Shown piece after piece: positions 61,455-64,000 of a stretch of 64,000 bases of DNA (positions are counted from its first letter, which is position 1; every line of letters begins with the position of its first letter). The stretch lies in the NCBI RefSeq assembly GCF_000196235.1, contig NC_008541.1, positions 1,054,001-1,118,000 on the forward strand, read 5' to 3'. The notes under the pieces are model-generated. The model saw nothing but the letters and a program-made list of their open reading frames with translations. It ran no database searches and was not told the origin of the DNA. The translations under genes were made by a program, and so were the position numbers. The DNA is from Arthrobacter sp. FB24. GTDB lineage: Bacteria > Actinomycetota > Actinomycetes > Actinomycetales > Micrococcaceae.

Positions 61455-62377
61455 GCCTCGACACCGCAACCCCAACTGCCGCCGGGCAACCCGCCCGGCA
61501 GCCGAGCCCCAGCGCCGTCACCAAGGCGGACATCGCCAAGGCAGGCGCCACCCGCCGTCGTAATGCCGCCAAATGGAAGCTCATCGTGGGCACCGTCTGC
61601 ACCCTGCTGGTGATCATCCCGATCATCCTGGCCCAGGTGCTTCCCCTGCCGGACGCCAACTTCCAGGACCTCTCCGCCCGGCGCCTGCCGCCGTTCACGG
61701 ACGGGCACCTGTTCGGCACCGACCAGCTGGGCCGCGACCTCCTCTCCCGCGTGCTGCACGGCGGCCAGGTCTCGCTGACCATCGGCCTGCTGGCCGTGCT
61801 GGTTTCCGGCGCCATCGGCATCATTCTCGGTTCGGCCGCCGGCTACTTCGGCGGCTGGGTGGACACCATCGTCTCCCGCGTCCTCGAGGCCCAGATGTCC
61901 CTGCCGCTGCTCATGATGCTGCTGCTGGTGGTGGCCCTGTTCGGCCCCTCCATACCCGTGATCACCTTCGTGATCGCCATCGCCCAATGGCCCGAAGTTG
62001 CCCGCCTCACCCGCTCCATGGTGCTGGTGGAACGCGAAAAGCCCTACGTCTCCGCCGCGCGGATCCTGGGCCTGCACCGGATCCAGATCCTCATCCAGCA
62101 CATCATCCCCAACGTGATCAAGCAGGCCACCCTGGTGGTGCTCCTCCTGCTGGCCCAGGCCGTGCTGCTCGAATCCGCGCTCAGCTTCCTGGGCGCCGGC
62201 CCGCAGCGCCCCTTCGCCACCTGGGGCCGCATCATCTCCGACGGCCAGGACTACATCACCACCTCCTGGTGGATGGTCACCCTGCCCGGCCTGGTGATCG
62301 TGCTCATGGTGGTGGGCGTGAATCTGCTGGGCGACGGCCTCCGCGACCGTCCCCGCCGCAAGAAGAAGGGTGCCTGA
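61451..62377 (+). CDS. ABC permease, DppC type
   Basis: 308 residues. A polar N-terminus precedes six helices; the loop VSAARILGLHRIQILIQHIIPNV is the EAA motif that contacts the ATPases, and the N-terminal GTDQLGRDLLSRVLHGG box is typical of DppC. It pairs with the preceding permease. The gene overlaps the upstream gene by 4 bases, and the ATPase starts directly after. Confidence 0.95.
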   Translation: MSLDTATPTAAGQPARQPSPSAVTKADIAKAGATRRRNAAKWKLIVGTVCTLLVIIPIILAQVLPLPDANFQDLSARRLPPFTDGHLFGTDQLGRDLLSRVLHGGQVSLTIGLLAVLVSGAIGIILGSAAGYFGGWVDTIVSRVLEAQMSLPLLMMLLLVVALFGPSIPVITFVIAIAQWPEVARLTRSMVLVEREKPYVSAARILGLHRIQILIQHIIPNVIKQATLVVLLLLAQAVLLESALSFLGAGPQRPFATWGRIISDGQDYITTSWWMVTLPGLVIVLMVVGVNLLGDGLRDRPRRKKKGA

Positions 62378-62378
62378 C

Positions 62379-63293
62379 ATGACCGCACAAATTCCCGCTT
62401 CCGGCCGCCGGGCGCAGCCCGCTTCCGAGCAGCCGAAGTTCACCGAGCAACCGCTCCTGGAGGTCCGCGACTTCCAGGTGGAACTGATCACCGACGCCGG
62501 CATCATCCGCGCCGTTGACTCGGTCAGCTTCAGCATCCACCGGGGCGAGACGGTCACCATCATCGGTGAGTCCGGTTCCGGTAAATCGACGACGGCGATG
62601 GGCATCCTCCGCCTGCTGCCCGAGGACCTGGCGGTGCTTTCCGGCACCGTGCTGATCGACGGCGTCGACGTCACCGCCGATCCCAAGGCCATCGACAAGG
62701 TGCGCGGCAAGACCCTGGCACTGATCCCGCAGGACCCCATGACGGCGCTGAGCCCGGTGCACTCGATCGGCAGCCAGCTCTTCGAGGCCATCCGGATCGC
62801 CGGCGCAGCCTCCGCCAAGGACAAGGGCGCCCTGCAGGCCCGGGCCGTCCGGCTGCTGGAGCAGGTGCACATCCCCACCCCGGAGAAGCAGCTGAAGAAG
62901 TACCCGCACCAGCTCTCCGGCGGCATGCTGCAGCGCGTTCTGATCGCCATCGCCCTGGCCAGTGAGCCGCAGCTGCTGGTGGCGGACGAGCCGACGTCGG
63001 CCCTGGACGTCACGGTGCAGGGCGGCATCCTGGACCTGCTCCTGGAACTGCAGGAACAGCGCGGCATCGGCATCCTGATGATCACGCACGACCTCGGCGT
63101 GGCCCGGCTGATCTCGGACCGCATCCACGTGATGAAGGACGGCCGGTTCGTGGAGTCCGGCGACGTCCAGCAGATTGTGGACCACCCCGCCACCGAATAC
63201 ACCCGGGCCCTGCTGGCCGCCGTGCCCGTCCTGGGTCCGTGGGACGAAACCCCCGCCACCACCCTGACCACAACTGGAGCAAGCCATGACTAA
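62379..63293 (+). CDS. ABC transporter ATPase, DppD type
   Basis: 304 residues from the ATG at 62379. Walker A is GESGSGKST, the signature is LSGGMLQR and Walker B LLVADEPTSALD, followed by the H-loop MITHDLG. It supplies energy for import. The C-terminal DppD extension with conserved Cys residues is shorter than usual. It overlaps the next ATPase by 8 bases. Confidence 0.95.
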   Translation: MTAQIPASGRRAQPASEQPKFTEQPLLEVRDFQVELITDAGIIRAVDSVSFSIHRGETVTIIGESGSGKSTTAMGILRLLPEDLAVLSGTVLIDGVDVTADPKAIDKVRGKTLALIPQDPMTALSPVHSIGSQLFEAIRIAGAASAKDKGALQARAVRLLEQVHIPTPEKQLKKYPHQLSGGMLQRVLIAIALASEPQLLVADEPTSALDVTVQGGILDLLLELQEQRGIGILMITHDLGVARLISDRIHVMKDGRFVESGDVQQIVDHPATEYTRALLAAVPVLGPWDETPATTLTTTGASHD

Positions 63294-64000
63294 GCCGTTC
63301 CTCGCCGTCGAAAACCTCGTGGTGGACTACCACGTGCCGGGCGGCACCTTCCGGGCCGTTGACGACGTGTCCTTCTCCGTGGACAAAGGCAAGACGATCG
63401 CCGTCGTGGGTGAATCCGGCTGCGGAAAATCCACCATCGCCAAGGCCCTGATGCGGCTGGTCACACCCACCAGCGGGCGCATCGAGCTGGATGGAACGGA
63501 CATCGCTTCGATGAGCGAGGCGAAGCTGCGGCCCATGCGGTCCAAGTTCCAGATGGTGTTCCAGGACCCGTACGGCTCCCTGGACCCGCACATGACGGCG
63601 CAGGAGATCGTGGCCGAGCCGCTGAAGCTGCAGGGCGTCCGGTCCAAGGCGGAGCGGCACAAGGCGGCCGCCACGCTGATCGACCAGGTGGGCCTGCCCG
63701 TGGCGTCCCTGGACAAGCACCCGTCCGAGTTCTCCGGCGGCCAGCGCCAGCGGATCGGGATTGCCCGGGCCCTGGCGTCCAAGCCGGAACTGCTGGTCTG
63801 CGACGAAGCCACCAGCGCGCTGGACGTGTCCGTGCAGGCGCAGGTGCTGCGGCTGCTGAAATCCATCCAGGACGAAACCGGAATCACCTACGTCTTCATC
63901 TCGCACAACCTGGGCGTGGTGCAGGAGATCAGCGATACCGTCATGGTGATGCAGCGCGGCAAGCTGGTTGAATACGGCTCCACCGCGTCCGTCCTGACCG
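63286..64000 (+). CDS. ABC transporter ATPase, DppF type, 3' end outside window
   Basis: The reading frame begins at the ATG at 63286 and is still open at the end of the window, so at least 238 residues are encoded. Walker A GESGCGKST, Q-loop MVFQDPYGSLDP, signature FSGGQRQR, Walker B LLVCDEATSALDVS and H-loop ISHNLG are all present. It is the second ATPase of the importer. Its start lies inside the preceding gene. Confidence 0.95.
   Translation, partial: MTKPFLAVENLVVDYHVPGGTFRAVDDVSFSVDKGKTIAVVGESGCGKSTIAKALMRLVTPTSGRIELDGTDIASMSEAKLRPMRSKFQMVFQDPYGSLDPHMTAQEIVAEPLKLQGVRSKAERHKAAATLIDQVGLPVASLDKHPSEFSGGQRQRIGIARALASKPELLVCDEATSALDVSVQAQVLRLLKSIQDETGITYVFISHNLGVVQEISDTVMVMQRGKLVEYGSTASVLT

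Noticed and set aside
59757..61475. Long minus-strand open frame opposite the ABC lipoprotein and permease genes
   Set aside because: It is the high-GC shadow of well-supported plus-strand genes; composition is Gly/His/Gln-rich with no domain. The same applies to long frames at 61403-63271, 34916-35839 and 36319-37311.

Overview
The window is high-GC DNA with many GTG starts, Shine-Dalgarno sites and 4-nt gene overlaps. Gene content (Tat-targeted ABC lipoprotein, FIMAH and Excalibur surface proteins, DeoR/GntR-controlled sugar loci) suggests an actinobacterium of the Micrococcaceae, most like Arthrobacter or Pseudarthrobacter. The genus is an inference; there is no rRNA or other marker gene. 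The window combines an accessory half (about 1-33 kb), a mixed section (33-47 kb) and more ordinary metabolic DNA (47-64 kb).

1-9.9 kb: the 3' end of a DUF3427-type gene is followed by the 3' half of a tRNA-Met gene (402-446), which looks like the attachment-site scar of an integrated element lying to the left. Next come three plus-strand genes of unknown function, one with a readable PD-(D/E)XK nuclease core and one with a degenerate nuclease-like domain. Broken genes follow (a DndB/DGQHR-like tail, a truncated secreted-protein homologue), then a HAD phosphatase with a small partner. 9.9-15.8 kb: a complete type I restriction-modification operon, hsdM-hsdS-hsdR, on the minus strand. 16-17.7 kb: two decayed copies of a small-protein module. 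17.3-22.1 kb: a translationally coupled minus-strand operon of two tyrosine recombinases plus three small genes. 22.4-28.8 kb: a secreted FIMAH-domain protein; a four-gene operon (P-loop GTPase, unknown, HTH/helicase-associated repeats, GNAT) in which every junction is a 4-nt overlap; then a membrane protein and a Ser/Thr kinase.

28.9-33.4 kb is a graveyard: fragments of a RecD-like helicase, a GAF regulator, a frameshifted surface protein, a decayed ribokinase and a decayed DeoR regulator. An orphan intein (Hint plus LAGLIDADG-type endonuclease) sits among them. 33.4-39.2 kb holds an apparently intact nucleoside/ribose locus: ribokinase and GNAT, divergent MFS transporter and nucleoside hydrolase, a membrane protein and a GntR regulator. 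39.3-46.2 kb: a membrane-anchored HNH protein, an Excalibur lipoprotein, and a minus-strand operon led by a Ycf46-like AAA ATPase with DUF1257-like, DUF2997-like, membrane/helix-hairpin-helix, NrdG-like radical SAM and PH-domain genes.

46.5-64 kb: a decayed deoR-pdxA copy, a butanediol-dehydrogenase tail, a methyltransferase, MFS and amidohydrolase genes, YciI, and a TetR-divergent SnoaL/SDR pair. There follows an alpha/beta-hydrolase-fold gene lacking the usual nucleophile. The right end is a four-carbon acid-sugar locus: DeoR regulator, a fused acid-sugar kinase-PdxA enzyme and a divergent dipeptide-type ABC transporter whose last ATPase runs off the end. Remnants of the same DeoR gene occur at three other places (32.7, 46.5 and 52.2 kb), so the region has been repeatedly duplicated and eroded. 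Candidates for undescribed biology are the GTPase operon, the Ycf46-like operon, the orphan intein, the kinase-PdxA fusion and the nuclease-like genes at 1.5-5.8 kb.
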